Notes under the pieces: generated by a model
Seen by the model: only the letters and a program-made list of their open reading frames with translations
Database searches by the model: none
Told to the model about the DNA's origin: nothing
Translations under genes and position numbers: made by a program
Shown here: positions 16,844 to 25,751 of the stretch, piece after piece
Layout of the letters: the number at the start of each line of letters is the position of its first letter
Numbering within the stretch: the stretch's first letter is position 1
Origin: CAYNNQ01 sp964398785
GTDB lineage: Bacteria; Desulfobacterota; Desulfovibrionia; Desulfovibrionales; Desulfonatronovibrionaceae
Assembly: GCA_964398785.1 (NCBI GenBank)
Contig: CAYNNQ010000009.1
Coordinates: forward strand, 15,181 to 79,180
Reading direction: 5' to 3'
Length of the DNA stretch: 64,000 nt

Positions 16844-17884
16844 ATGGCAAAGATTTTTAACCGGATTTTTGGAATGTTTTCCAGCGACTTGGCCTTGGAT
16901 CTGGGTACTGCGAATACTTGTGTGTGTGTGAAGGGGCAGGGGATAATCTTGAGCGAACCTTCGGTGGTAGCAGTTAAACGGGACAGCAAAGGAGTGAATA
17001 AAGTACTGGCCGTGGGATTGGATGCAAAAAAGATGCTGGGCAGGACCCCAGGGAATATTACGGCAATAAGGCCGATGAAGGACGGTGTGATTGCTGATTT
17101 TGAAGTTACCGAGGCCATGCTACGGCATTTCATAACCAAAGCGCATAACAGCCGGCGCTTGGTCAGGCCTAGGATAATTATCTGTGTCCCTACCGGCATC
17201 ACCCAAGTTGAAAAGCGTGCGGTCAAGGAATCGGCTGAGAGCGCCGGGGCCAGAGAGGTGTATTTGATTGAAGAGCCCATGGCTGCAGCGATCGGAGCCA
17301 ATCTGCCCATTACCGAACCAACATCGAACATGGTAGTGGATATAGGTGGGGGGACCACGGAAGTTGCGGTGATTTCCCTTTCCGGGGTGGTGTACAGCCG
17401 TTCGGTGCGAATGGGCGGAGACAAGATGGATGACGCCATCCGCCACCATGTTAAAAGAAAATACAATATGCTTATCGGGGAGGGGTCGGCGGAACAGATC
17501 AAAACAGAGATCGGTACAGCCTATGATTCGGACGAGGAATTGGAAATGGAGGTAAAAGGCCGTGATCTGGTTTCCGGGATACCGCAGCATATAAAGATAA
17601 CCTCTTCGGAGGTGCGTAAGGCGATTTCCGAACAGGTGGACAGTATTGTCCAAGGGGTACGTATAGCCTTGGAACAGACTCCTCCGGAACTGGCCGCGGA
17701 CATTGTGGACCGGGGGATTGTTATTACCGGCGGAGGGGCGTTACTCAAGGGCTTGGATCAACTGTTGCGCGAGGAAACCTCCCTCCCCATCACTGTTGTT
17801 GATGACCCCCTGTCAACTGTGGCTCTGGGATCGGGGAAGGTCCTGGACAGCCTGGAAGTACTCAAGGAAGTCACGGTCGATTAA
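16844..17884 (+). CDS. mreB: Rod shape-determining protein MreB (bacterial actin)
   Basis: 346 residues, the standard MreB length. The actin-fold nucleotide motifs are visible: phosphate-1 'ALDLGTANTCVCVKGQGI', 'PTGITQVEKRAVKESAESAGAREVYLIEEPMAAAIG', phosphate-2 'VVDIGGGTTEVAVISLSG' and adenosine 'GIVITGGGALLKGL'. MreB forms membrane-associated filaments that guide the elongation peptidoglycan machinery. It heads the operon mreB-mreC-mreD-mrdA-rodA, all on the plus strand with tiny gaps or overlaps. Confidence 0.97.
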   Translation: MAKIFNRIFGMFSSDLALDLGTANTCVCVKGQGIILSEPSVVAVKRDSKGVNKVLAVGLDAKKMLGRTPGNITAIRPMKDGVIADFEVTEAMLRHFITKAHNSRRLVRPRIIICVPTGITQVEKRAVKESAESAGAREVYLIEEPMAAAIGANLPITEPTSNMVVDIGGGTTEVAVISLSGVVYSRSVRMGGDKMDDAIRHHVKRKYNMLIGEGSAEQIKTEIGTAYDSDEELEMEVKGRDLVSGIPQHIKITSSEVRKAISEQVDSIVQGVRIALEQTPPELAADIVDRGIVITGGGALLKGLDQLLREETSLPITVVDDPLSTVALGSGKVLDSLEVLKEVTVD

Positions 17885-17896
17885 ACCGCGGACCGT

Positions 17897-18745
17897 ATGT
17901 TGAAAAAATGTCTTTGGATAGTGGTTGTTTTTCTGGTTGCTTACCTGAGCCTCTATACCTGGAATTGGAAAACGCATTACCTGGATAGACTGGCCACGGA
18001 TACCGGCCTGGAAGCAGTGGGGTGGGTTCTTCTCCCGGGTGATCTTTTGAGGGACAAGGGCACCCAACTGTGGAACAGGTATATGTATCTGGTGGGGGTG
18101 CGCAAGGAGAATGAACGCTTGCGTTCCCGACTGGATAAAGCAAGAAACGAGTTGCATACTTTGCGTGCCCGGGCCCGGGAGGCAAAAAGGCTGCAAAGAC
18201 TTATGGATTTCCGCCCGCCCCCGGCGTGGGAAATGCAGGGGGCCAGGATCGTGGGGCAGAGACTGGGGTCTACCGGGGCGTTGCAGACCATAATAGTGGA
18301 TAAGGGTGAAAAACACGGGGTGCACCGCGATCAGCCCGTTGTATGCCCGGCCGGGGTGGTCGGCAGGGTCTACAAGGTCGCCCCGCATTTTTCCCAGGTC
18401 CTTTTGTTAACTGACCCCAACAGTCGACTTCCGGTCATAAGCAAGGATAAGCGCATACAGGCCATAGCCGGAGGTCGTGGGCCGGGCAAGGCACTTAGTG
18501 TGGATTACGTTTCCCGGACTGCACCCTTAAAAAAAGGAAAGACCCTGCTTACCTCCGGACTGGCCGGAGTCTTTCCCAAAGGCTTTCCCGTGGGACGGGT
18601 GACAGATATTCGCATATCCGAAGTTTCCCTGTTTCAGGTGGTCCAATGTAAACCGGTTGTGGATGTTTCCGGACTGGAGGAAGTCTTCATCCTGAGTGGG
18701 GGCAACAGTGGGGAGAACCGGGAAATATCCACCTCCGGACGCTAG
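17897..18745 (+). CDS. mreC: Rod shape-determining protein MreC
   Basis: 282 residues. One N-terminal membrane segment ('CLWIVVVFLVAYLSLYTW') is followed by a short coiled coil ('KENERLRSRLDKARNELHTLRARAREAKRL'). The periplasmic beta-barrel part contains 'IIVDKGEKHGVHRDQPVVCPAGVVGRV', 'LLLTDPNSRLPV' and 'LLTSGLAGVFPKGFPVGRVT', the typical MreC signatures. It links MreB filaments to PBP2/RodA in the periplasm. It lies 12 bp after mreB. Confidence 0.94.
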   Translation: MLKKCLWIVVVFLVAYLSLYTWNWKTHYLDRLATDTGLEAVGWVLLPGDLLRDKGTQLWNRYMYLVGVRKENERLRSRLDKARNELHTLRARAREAKRLQRLMDFRPPPAWEMQGARIVGQRLGSTGALQTIIVDKGEKHGVHRDQPVVCPAGVVGRVYKVAPHFSQVLLLTDPNSRLPVISKDKRIQAIAGGRGPGKALSVDYVSRTAPLKKGKTLLTSGLAGVFPKGFPVGRVTDIRISEVSLFQVVQCKPVVDVSGLEEVFILSGGNSGENREISTSGR

Positions 18746-18748
18746 ATC

Positions 18749-19207
18749 ATGCGGATGTTTTTTTTCATACTGGCAATTACCTTGGTGGCCGTCTGGGTAC
18801 AAGCCCTGCTCCCAGGTATGGGGGCCCTGGTCCCCGGTTTTGTCCTTTTGTTGCAGTACAGTCGTTTTCATCCCCTAATATGGACAGTACTGGCCTGGAC
18901 CCTTTTACAGGAAGGGGCGGGGTCGCTTGCCTTCGGTGGAATGTTCCTTGTCTGTGCCGGGATCTGGGCAGTTTTTCTTGCAGGAAATAACCTTTTCGAA
19001 AAGGACAATATTTTCTTTGTCGGAGGGGTGCTTTTTTTTGCCGTTTTGTGGAAGGAGGTGGTTTTGTGGATCATGACAGGCCTGCAGGACATCTCCTTGT
19101 CTTGCGGCCTTTTTTCTTCTTTGAACTTGCTGCAACAGATGGCAGTTTATTTCTTTTTGTATATCCTTTATTCTGCGGGGTTCAGTCGCTTTGTCCTGGG
19201 AAAGTGA
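18749..19207 (+). CDS. mreD: MreD-like integral membrane protein
   Basis: 152 residues with about five hydrophobic segments and few charged residues. Sequence conservation in MreD is low, so the call rests on size, hydropathy and the invariant position between mreC and mrdA. It starts 3 bp after the mreC stop and its end overlaps the mrdA start by 17 bp. Confidence 0.75.
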   Translation: MRMFFFILAITLVAVWVQALLPGMGALVPGFVLLLQYSRFHPLIWTVLAWTLLQEGAGSLAFGGMFLVCAGIWAVFLAGNNLFEKDNIFFVGGVLFFAVLWKEVVLWIMTGLQDISLSCGLFSSLNLLQQMAVYFFLYILYSAGFSRFVLGK

Positions 19208-20990
19208 TTCAAGCAGAGATTTTTTTTGGCGGCAAAAGTGCGGCCCCCGGTTTATCCTCTTTTTGATACTGGCTCTTTTTGCGGTGTATGCCCTTAGACT
19301 GTGGTATCTGCAGATATACAAGGGGGAGTATTTCGCGCGTAAATCCGAGGACAACAAGCAAAGAAGGCTTTCACTGTATGCCCCCCGGGGCCGTCTCCTG
19401 GACCGTGACGGCCGCCTTCTCGCCATCAATGAACCTTCCTATAGTCTGGCCATAGTCCGAGAGGACTGTAAAGACATTCAAAAGACCCTGGAAGATATAA
19501 GCAGGCGCACCGGAGTCCCTCTGCCGGAGATCAAAATGAGCTACAGGGAGGGCACGAAAAAGATAAAACCGTTCAATAACCAAGTACTCATTCCTAATCT
19601 GACTTTTACCCAGTTGGCGCATGTCCAAGGACATGCCCAGCATCTGCCTGGCGTGCATATTGTTGTGCGTCCCCGACGTCATTATGTTAAGCCCTTTGCC
19701 CTATCCCATGTGCTCGGCTATGTGGCCCAGGCGGACGAGGAAGAACTGGCCGCGAACGACAATTTGAGCTTGGGGGATAATGTGGGCAAGCAGGGGCTGG
19801 AAGCGGTTCTGGAAGAGCGGTTGCGCGGCGAAAAGGGGCTTAAGCAGCTTGAAGTCGATGCAATGGGGCGGATAATCCGGGAGAAGGTTCTTTCCCATCC
19901 CCGTCCTGGTGAAGATATCCGCTTGAGTCTGGATCTTTCCTTGCAGGCCAAGGTATATGAACTTATGCAGGACAAGACCGGGGGGGTGGTGGTTATGGAC
20001 CCGGACAAGGGCCAGCTACTAGCCCTTGTAAGCGTACCCGGATACAACAGTAACGATTTTGTCCAGGGGCTGAGCGAGAAGCAATGGAAGAAAATGAGCG
20101 AGGATTCCAGACATCCCTTGCAGAATAGATGTATACAAAGCGCTTATCCGCCTGGATCCGTGTTCAAGCTGTTGGTCTCCGCATGCGGGCTTATGCGGGA
20201 TACGATTGACCCGCAAAAGGAAGTTTATTGCCCCGGGGAGTACAAATTGGGACGCAGGGTCTTTCATTGCTGGAAAGAAAGGGGACACGGACAGGTTGAT
20301 TTTGAACGTTCCCTGATAGAGTCCTGCGATGTGTATTATTACAAGCTGGGAGAAAAGATTGGGGTGCATCCCTTGGCTGAATTCGCGCGCAAATGCGGGT
20401 GGGGCAGAGAAACAGGGATTTCCCTTTTGCATGAAAACGCTGGGCTCATACCGGACCGGCAATGGAAAAAAAAGAAGTATGGCCAAAAATGGCAAGGAGG
20501 AGAGACATTGAACATGTCCATAGGCCAGGGGTACGTTCTGGCCACTCCCCTGCAGGTGGCTAGATATGTCAGTGCTCTGCTCAACGGGGGACGTCTTTAT
20601 CGCCCCTCTCTTCTTTTATCCCGGGCAAAGCAGGACCCGGAAAAGATCCCGGTGGATGCCCGGGTGCGCAGGTTGATTACCCGGACCATGATCAAGACTG
20701 TGGAGGAGCCGCACGGCACTGCCTGGCGTCTGCGCAACGATAAAGCCACTATTGGGGGAAAGACCGGAACCGCTCAAGTGGTTAAGCTCATGGAAAAACA
20801 CGAGGACAAGGATGTTGAGGAGGTCCCTTATCGTTTCCGAGACCACGCCTGGATGGCCAGTTTTGGGAGGAAAGGGGACGAGCGTTATGTAGTTGTGGCC
20901 CTTCTGGAGCACGGAGGACACGGCGGTTCCGCTGCCGGGCCTATTGTGGACAAAATCTACGACTTTTTGTTTTCTACAGACGATGTTTGA
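19191..20990 (+). CDS. mrdA: Penicillin-binding protein 2 (elongation transpeptidase)
   Basis: 599 residues. One N-terminal membrane anchor ('FILFLILALFAVYALRLWYLQIY') leads into the dimerisation/pedestal domain ('RLLDRDGRLLAINEPSYSLAIV', 'HVLGYVAQADEEE'). The transpeptidase domain carries SxxK 'YPPGSVFK', the SxD/SxN element 'ESCDVYYYKLG' and 'GGKTGTAQV'. This is the monofunctional class B PBP of the elongasome, acting in the periplasm with the glycosyltransferase RodA encoded next. The start is TTG at 19191 inside the mreD tail. Downstream starts close to the hydrophobic segment are possible. Confidence 0.94.
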   Translation: MSWESDSSRDFFWRQKCGPRFILFLILALFAVYALRLWYLQIYKGEYFARKSEDNKQRRLSLYAPRGRLLDRDGRLLAINEPSYSLAIVREDCKDIQKTLEDISRRTGVPLPEIKMSYREGTKKIKPFNNQVLIPNLTFTQLAHVQGHAQHLPGVHIVVRPRRHYVKPFALSHVLGYVAQADEEELAANDNLSLGDNVGKQGLEAVLEERLRGEKGLKQLEVDAMGRIIREKVLSHPRPGEDIRLSLDLSLQAKVYELMQDKTGGVVVMDPDKGQLLALVSVPGYNSNDFVQGLSEKQWKKMSEDSRHPLQNRCIQSAYPPGSVFKLLVSACGLMRDTIDPQKEVYCPGEYKLGRRVFHCWKERGHGQVDFERSLIESCDVYYYKLGEKIGVHPLAEFARKCGWGRETGISLLHENAGLIPDRQWKKKKYGQKWQGGETLNMSIGQGYVLATPLQVARYVSALLNGGRLYRPSLLLSRAKQDPEKIPVDARVRRLITRTMIKTVEEPHGTAWRLRNDKATIGGKTGTAQVVKLMEKHEDKDVEEVPYRFRDHAWMASFGRKGDERYVVVALLEHGGHGGSAAGPIVDKIYDFLFSTDDV

Positions 20991-22092
20991 TCGCAGACTG
21001 TTATCTCATTTGAATTGGCCAGTCCTGGGACTGGCTTTGATTATCTTCGTCGCTGGTGTCCTTAACCTGTATTCAGCCAGCGCCATGCGGGTGGAGGGTG
21101 GTGTGGCTCTCACCCCCTTTTATAAAAAACAGCTCCTTTGGGGGGGCATTTCTTTGGGGGGCATGCTTTTGTGCATGCTTCTGGATTATCGGCATCTGTT
21201 TATCTTGTCCTGGTATTTGTACATTGTGACTTTGATTTTGCTTGTATGGGTGCTTGTTGCCGGAGAGACCATAGGTGGGTCCCAGCGTTGGCTGGACATG
21301 GGGCTTTTCAAGCTTCAACCCAGCGAAATAGCCAAAGTCAGTGTTTTGCTTTTGGGGGCGAGGATGCTCTCCAAAGTTGAAGGTTTGGCCGGTTGGTTGG
21401 ACTTGTTCAGAATTGGCCTGATGGTAGCTGTAGCCGGTTTTTTGATTATAAACCAGCCGGATTTGGGGACCGCGCTTATTCTTGTCCTGCTTGTCGGGGG
21501 GATGGTTATTTTTGCTGGACTGCGCCCTTCCGTGCTCAAGTCCATATTGGTTGTTTTCCCTTTAGTTCTGCCTTTTGGCTGGTTTTTCCTGCACGATTAT
21601 CAAAAAGAGCGTATATTGACTTTCCTAAACCCGGGGAGCGACCCCCTGGGAGGAGGATACCATATCATTCAATCCAAAATAGCTACCGGATCCGGAGGCT
21701 TCTGGGGCAAGGGGTTTTTGGAAGGAACCCAGAGCCAGTTGCGTTTTTTGCCGGAAAAGCATACAGATTTTGCATTCGCCGTCTTTGCCGAAGAGTGGGG
21801 CTTTATCGGAGCCATAACGCTCCTTTTTTTGTTTTGTGCCCTTTTGTATCAGGTGTTCCGGACATCCCTGGAAGCCAAGGACGACTTCGGGCGCTATTTG
21901 TGCATAGGGGTGTTCTTTTATTTCTTTTGGCAAATTCTGGTGAACATGGGGATGGTCTTGGGGCTGATGCCGGTAGTGGGCATGCCCCTGCCGTTTGTAA
22001 GCTACGGAGGAAGTGCCTCGGTAGTTAATTTTTGTCTTGTGGGGTTGGTGTTAAACGTCTCCATGCGCCGGTTTATGTTCAAACGGACATGA
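20983..22092 (+). CDS. rodA: Peptidoglycan glycosyltransferase RodA (SEDS family)
   Basis: 369 residues from ATG 20983, which overlaps the mrdA stop by 8 nt. There are about ten membrane segments and clear SEDS signatures: 'YSASAM', 'GGSQRWLDMGLFKLQPSEIAKVSVLL', 'NQPDLGTALIL', 'LGGGYHIIQSKIATGSGGFWGKGFLEGTQSQLRFLPEKHTDFAFAVFAEEWGF' (split by eye) and the C-terminal 'PVVGMPLPFVSYGGSA'. RodA polymerises lipid II during sidewall growth with PBP2. Confidence 0.96.
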   Translation: MFDRRLLSHLNWPVLGLALIIFVAGVLNLYSASAMRVEGGVALTPFYKKQLLWGGISLGGMLLCMLLDYRHLFILSWYLYIVTLILLVWVLVAGETIGGSQRWLDMGLFKLQPSEIAKVSVLLLGARMLSKVEGLAGWLDLFRIGLMVAVAGFLIINQPDLGTALILVLLVGGMVIFAGLRPSVLKSILVVFPLVLPFGWFFLHDYQKERILTFLNPGSDPLGGGYHIIQSKIATGSGGFWGKGFLEGTQSQLRFLPEKHTDFAFAVFAEEWGFIGAITLLFLFCALLYQVFRTSLEAKDDFGRYLCIGVFFYFFWQILVNMGMVLGLMPVVGMPLPFVSYGGSASVVNFCLVGLVLNVSMRRFMFKRT

Positions 22093-22117
22093 TGCAAATT
22101 AGAATGCGGGAGTACAA

Positions 22118-22492
22118 ATGGCCAAGGAAGAAATAAACGCCTTTTTGGGCACCGGGACTTCTTATCAGGGAAAACTCATTTTTCAGGGTTCGGTCCGTAT
22201 CGACGGGGAGTTCAACGGGGAAATACAATCCGAGGGGACTTTGGTCGTGGGCAAGGAGGCCAAGGTGAAAGGGACTATAGCCGTGGGACAGCTGGTGCAA
22301 AGTGGCTGTATCGAAGGGGATGTCCAAGCCAAGGAAAAGGCGGTTTTATACAAGGATGCTGATTTCTACGGGACTCTTCAGGCCCCGATTATGGTTGTCG
22401 AGGAAGGAGCAAAGGTGAAGGGGCAGATAAATATGGAGGGAAATGACTCCCCCACTCCCGGTGATAGAGACGTTCAAGAAGAGGAACAGTAG
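22118..22492 (+). CDS. Bactofilin (polymer-forming cytoskeletal protein)
   Basis: 124 residues with the right-handed beta-helix pattern typical of bactofilins: 'INAFLGTGTSYQGKLIFQGSVRIDGEFNGEI', 'GTLVVGKEAKVKGTIAVGQLVQSGCIEGDVQAKEKAVLY'. A short disordered acidic tail follows. Bactofilins polymerise without nucleotide and often organise cell-wall enzymes. Placement 25 bp behind rodA fits a cell-shape role. Confidence 0.9.
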   Translation: MAKEEINAFLGTGTSYQGKLIFQGSVRIDGEFNGEIQSEGTLVVGKEAKVKGTIAVGQLVQSGCIEGDVQAKEKAVLYKDADFYGTLQAPIMVVEEGAKVKGQINMEGNDSPTPGDRDVQEEEQ

Positions 22493-22575
22493 GGAAAAAT
22501 TCGTGAAAACCCGCACAATATTGATTATGCGGGAGTATTTGCAAGTTGTGTTCTTTAAGGGGAATCAAAAATACT

Positions 22576-22604
22576 TTGACACAATTTTTTAAATTGGCTA
22601 AAGG
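22576..22604 (+). promoter_or_regulatory. Candidate promoter for the ATP synthase operon
   Basis: Perfect -35 TTGACA (22576-22581), a 17-nt spacer and a weak -10 TAAAGG (22599-22604), 45 nt before the first atp gene. Upstream, CCCGCA...TGCGGG (about 22519-22542) forms a 6-bp stem without a T-run, possibly ending the bactofilin transcript. Confidence 0.45.
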
Positions 22605-22648
22605 CCAACTGACTTTGAACTAAATTTCACATAGTCTGAGGGGGCAGT

Positions 22649-23071
22649 ATGATAGAACTCAATGTTACTTTCTTTATTCAGCTGGTCAATTTCTTGATTC
22701 TCCTCTTGGTGCTGAATCTTATCCTTTTTCGGCCGATTCGGGGTATAATCAAAAAGAGGGCTGATGTTATGGCCCAAGGTCTGGAGGAAGCGGAAAAGTT
22801 TTCCTCTGAGGCGGATGAAAAGTTGAATTCCTACGAGGCCAAATTGCAGGAGGCACGCGAGGAGGCCAATGAAATCCGCGCGGCCAAGAAACAGGAAGGT
22901 CAAGAAGAGGAGAAGGCCAAACTGGATGCCGCCAGTTCGGAGGCGGCGAAGATCATCCAGGATGCACGGGAAAAAATCGCCAAGGAAAAGGAGTCCGCAC
23001 TGTCTTCGCTCAAGGGCAAGGTGGACGATTTTGCTAAAAAGGCAACTGAAAAAGTGCTGGGCCAGGCCTAA
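22649..23071 (+). CDS. ATP synthase F0 subunit b' (AtpF')
   Basis: 140 residues. A single N-terminal membrane helix ('FFIQLVNFLILLLVLNLILFRPI') is followed by a long charged coiled coil rich in Glu, Lys and Ala, as in b/b' peripheral-stalk subunits. It is the shorter of two adjacent b-type subunits, which implies a heterodimeric stalk as in many Desulfovibrio species, photosynthetic bacteria and chloroplasts. First gene of atpF'-F-H-A-G-D-C. Confidence 0.88.
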   Translation: MIELNVTFFIQLVNFLILLLVLNLILFRPIRGIIKKRADVMAQGLEEAEKFSSEADEKLNSYEAKLQEAREEANEIRAAKKQEGQEEEKAKLDAASSEAAKIIQDAREKIAKEKESALSSLKGKVDDFAKKATEKVLGQA

Positions 23072-23098
23072 TTATTTCCAAACAAGGAGGGGCGAGCA

Positions 23099-23671
23099 TT
23101 GATAAACTACAAGAGGGTGTTCATGGCTCTGGCCGTAGTCGTTTTATCAGCCGGAGCGGCTGTTGCGGCCGAGCATGGAGGTGGTACTGACGCCTCCAAA
23201 TGGTGGGATCTCCTGTGGCGGGCGATAAATTTTGTAATTTTTATCTGGATAATTTATAAGCTGGCCGGAAAAAGGATGAAAGATTTCTTTTCCGGGAGGA
23301 GCTACCGGATAGAAAATGAACTGAATGACTTGGAACGGCGCCGCAATGAGGCCGAGGCCAAGCTCAAAGATGTGGAAAGCAGGATCGCCAATATCGATCA
23401 GGAGCGAGAGGAGATTTTGAACTCCGCCAGGGAGCAGGGCGAGGCCATTAAACAAAATATTATTGAGAAAGCGGAAAAGACGGCGGAGCAAATTCGGGAG
23501 CAGGCCCGGGCCGGTGCTGAGCAGGAGGCCAATCAGACTGTGGCCGCGCTCAGGGCTGAAATGGCGGAGATGGTCGCCGAAGCCGCGGAAAAGTTGGTGC
23601 GGGAACAGCTGACTGAAGAGCAGCACAAGAGATTGATCAATGATTATCTGGAAAAGGTGGTGCTAAATTGA
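23099..23671 (+). CDS. atpF: ATP synthase F0 subunit b
   Basis: 190 residues. It has a signal-like leader ('VFMALAVVVLSAGAAVAAEHGGG'), a membrane helix ('LLWRAINFVIFIWIIYKLAGKRMKDFF') and a long coiled coil ('NDLERRRNEAEAKLKDVESRIANIDQEREEIL' and onward). The extra N-terminal leader is common in b subunits of this order. Start is TTG 23099 with GGAGG about 8 nt upstream. It overlaps atpH by 4 nt. Confidence 0.9.
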   Translation: MINYKRVFMALAVVVLSAGAAVAAEHGGGTDASKWWDLLWRAINFVIFIWIIYKLAGKRMKDFFSGRSYRIENELNDLERRRNEAEAKLKDVESRIANIDQEREEILNSAREQGEAIKQNIIEKAEKTAEQIREQARAGAEQEANQTVAALRAEMAEMVAEAAEKLVREQLTEEQHKRLINDYLEKVVLN

Positions 23672-24219
23672 GTAGCGATATCATAGCAAGAAGGTATTCA
23701 CGTGCCCTATATGCTATCGGGCAGGAGCAGGGTGAAGATCAGCTCGCCGCCTTTGGCAAGGATTTGGGTAAAGTCATGGAAGTCGTGGATCAAGCTCCGG
23801 AGATGCTGCGCGTCTTCCAAAATCCCATTTTTACCATCGAGGAAAAAAAGGCGGTCATGCAAAAGATCTTAGACAAGCTGGACTTGTCCAAGACAGTCGT
23901 TAATTTTTGCCTTTTTCTCGGAGACAAGGATAGATTGGGCTTTTTGCCGCAAATCGTGGATTATTTCAATGGACTTCTGGATGAAGCTCAAGGGGTTCTC
24001 CGGGGCGAATTGGTAACTGCCGTGGACCTGGATGAGGAAATGAAGACTACAGTTAAAAGCAAGCTTGAGCAGCAGTCCGGGAATACGGTCTATCTGGATT
24101 ATCAGGTTGATCAGCAGATCCTGGGTGGTCTTAGACTCAAGGTGGGGGATAAAGTCCTGGATGCCAGCTTAAAGGCACAACTGGAAATTCTGAAAGAAAA
24201 TATCAAGAGGGGTGAGTAG
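23668..24219 (+). CDS. atpH: ATP synthase F1 subunit delta
   Basis: 183 residues. The N-terminal helical domain opens 'IIARRYSRALYAIGQEQG' and the C-terminal signature is 'YLDYQVDQQILGGLRLKVGDKVLDASLKAQLE'. Delta joins F1 to the b/b' stalk. Start TTG at 23668 overlaps the atpF stop (TTGA), and its stop touches the GTG of atpA. Confidence 0.95.
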   Translation: MSSDIIARRYSRALYAIGQEQGEDQLAAFGKDLGKVMEVVDQAPEMLRVFQNPIFTIEEKKAVMQKILDKLDLSKTVVNFCLFLGDKDRLGFLPQIVDYFNGLLDEAQGVLRGELVTAVDLDEEMKTTVKSKLEQQSGNTVYLDYQVDQQILGGLRLKVGDKVLDASLKAQLEILKENIKRGE

Positions 24220-25733
24220 TGGCTATGCAAATCAAAGCAGAAGAAATCAGCCAGATTATTGAGGATCAGATTAAAAACTATGAACAGCGCGTGGAGATGA
24301 GTGAGACAGGCGTTGTTCTCTCTGTAGGGGATGGAATCGCTCGGGTCTATGGTGTGGATAATGCCATGGCCATGGAGCTTTTGGAATTCCCGGGCGGAGT
24401 CCAGGGGATGGTTTTGAATCTGGAGGAAGACAGTGTAGGTGTTGTCCTTCTGGGCGAGGACACAGAAATCAAGGAAGGCGATCTGGTCAAAAGGACCGGC
24501 AAAATTGTTCAGGTTCCCGTGGGAGAGGCTGTAAAGGGCAGGGTTATTGATCCCTTGGGCAATCCCTTGGACGGCCAGGGCCCGATTCAGGCCAGTGAAT
24601 ACGGAAAATTGGAGACCAAAGCCCCGGGTATCGTCCCTCGAAAATCGGTTCACGAGCCCATGTATACCGGTCTAAAGGCCATTGACGCCATGACTCCCAT
24701 TGGCCGGGGACAGCGTGAGCTTATCATTGGTGACCGCCAGGTGGGAAAGACCGCAATCGGCGTAGATTCCATTCTTGCTCAGAAAGAAAGCGATGTGCAC
24801 TGTTTTTATGTGGCCATTGGCCAGAAAAAGGCAGCTGTAGCTCAAGTGGTGGACGTGTTGCGCAAGCACGGGGCCATGGAGTTCACTACCGTAATTTCCG
24901 CTACAGCCGATGACCCGGCCTCCCTGCAGTTTATCGCGCCCTACGCCGGCTGTGCCATGGGTGAACATCACCGGGACAACGGAAGACATGCCCTGATTAT
25001 TTACGATGATCTTTCCAAACAGGCGGTGGCCTACAGGCAGATGTCCTTGCTATTGCGCCGTCCTCCCGGCCGCGAGGCCTTTCCTGGGGACGTATTCTAT
25101 CTGCATTCCCGCCTCTTGGAACGTGCGGCCAAAATGAGCGACGACAAAGGCGCTGGCTCGCTTACCGCATTGCCTTTGATCGAGACCCAGGCGGGCGACG
25201 TTTCTGCATATATCCCGACCAACGTTATTTCCATTACCGACGGCCAGGTGTATTTGGAACCAGATTTATTCTATGCTGGTGTGCGCCCGGCTATTAATGT
25301 CGGTCTTTCCGTGTCCCGTGTCGGTGGATCGGCCCAGGTCAAGGCGATGAAAAAAGTGGCCGGTACCTTGCGCCTGGACCTTGCGCAGTACCGTGAATTG
25401 GCAGCCTTTGCCCAATTCGGCTCTGATCTGGACAAAGCTACTCAGGAAAAACTTACGCGCGGCGAACGGATGGTGGAGCTGCTGAAACAACCGCAGTATC
25501 AGCCCATGCCGGTTGAAGAGCAGGTGGTTTCCCTATTTTCCGGAACCAAGGGGTACATGGACGATCTTGAAACGGAACAGGTGAGCAAGTTCGAGCGGGA
25601 ACTGCTTGAGTTCATGCGCAATCAGAAAGCAGATGTTTTGTCCGAGATCAGAGAGAAGCAGACAATGGATGAAGATTTGGAGAAGAAGGTTGGGGCTGCT
25701 GTCGACGAGTTCAAGAAGGGCTTTAAGGCCTAA
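24219..25733 (+). CDS. atpA: ATP synthase F1 subunit alpha
   Basis: 504 residues, the standard length. The P-loop 'GDRQVGKTA' near residue 172, 'YAGCAMGEHHRDNGRHALIIYDDLSKQAVAYRQMSLLLRRPPGREAFPGDVFYLHSRLLERAAK' (the DELSEEED-independent family signature) and 'VGLSVSRVGGSAQVKAMKKVAGTLRLDLAQYRE' identify the non-catalytic nucleotide-binding subunit. Start is GTG 24219 overlapping the atpH stop by one base; ATG two codons on is an alternative. Confidence 0.97.
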   Translation: MAMQIKAEEISQIIEDQIKNYEQRVEMSETGVVLSVGDGIARVYGVDNAMAMELLEFPGGVQGMVLNLEEDSVGVVLLGEDTEIKEGDLVKRTGKIVQVPVGEAVKGRVIDPLGNPLDGQGPIQASEYGKLETKAPGIVPRKSVHEPMYTGLKAIDAMTPIGRGQRELIIGDRQVGKTAIGVDSILAQKESDVHCFYVAIGQKKAAVAQVVDVLRKHGAMEFTTVISATADDPASLQFIAPYAGCAMGEHHRDNGRHALIIYDDLSKQAVAYRQMSLLLRRPPGREAFPGDVFYLHSRLLERAAKMSDDKGAGSLTALPLIETQAGDVSAYIPTNVISITDGQVYLEPDLFYAGVRPAINVGLSVSRVGGSAQVKAMKKVAGTLRLDLAQYRELAAFAQFGSDLDKATQEKLTRGERMVELLKQPQYQPMPVEEQVVSLFSGTKGYMDDLETEQVSKFERELLEFMRNQKADVLSEIREKQTMDEDLEKKVGAAVDEFKKGFKA

Positions 25734-25751
25734 AAGTGAAGGAGAGAATAG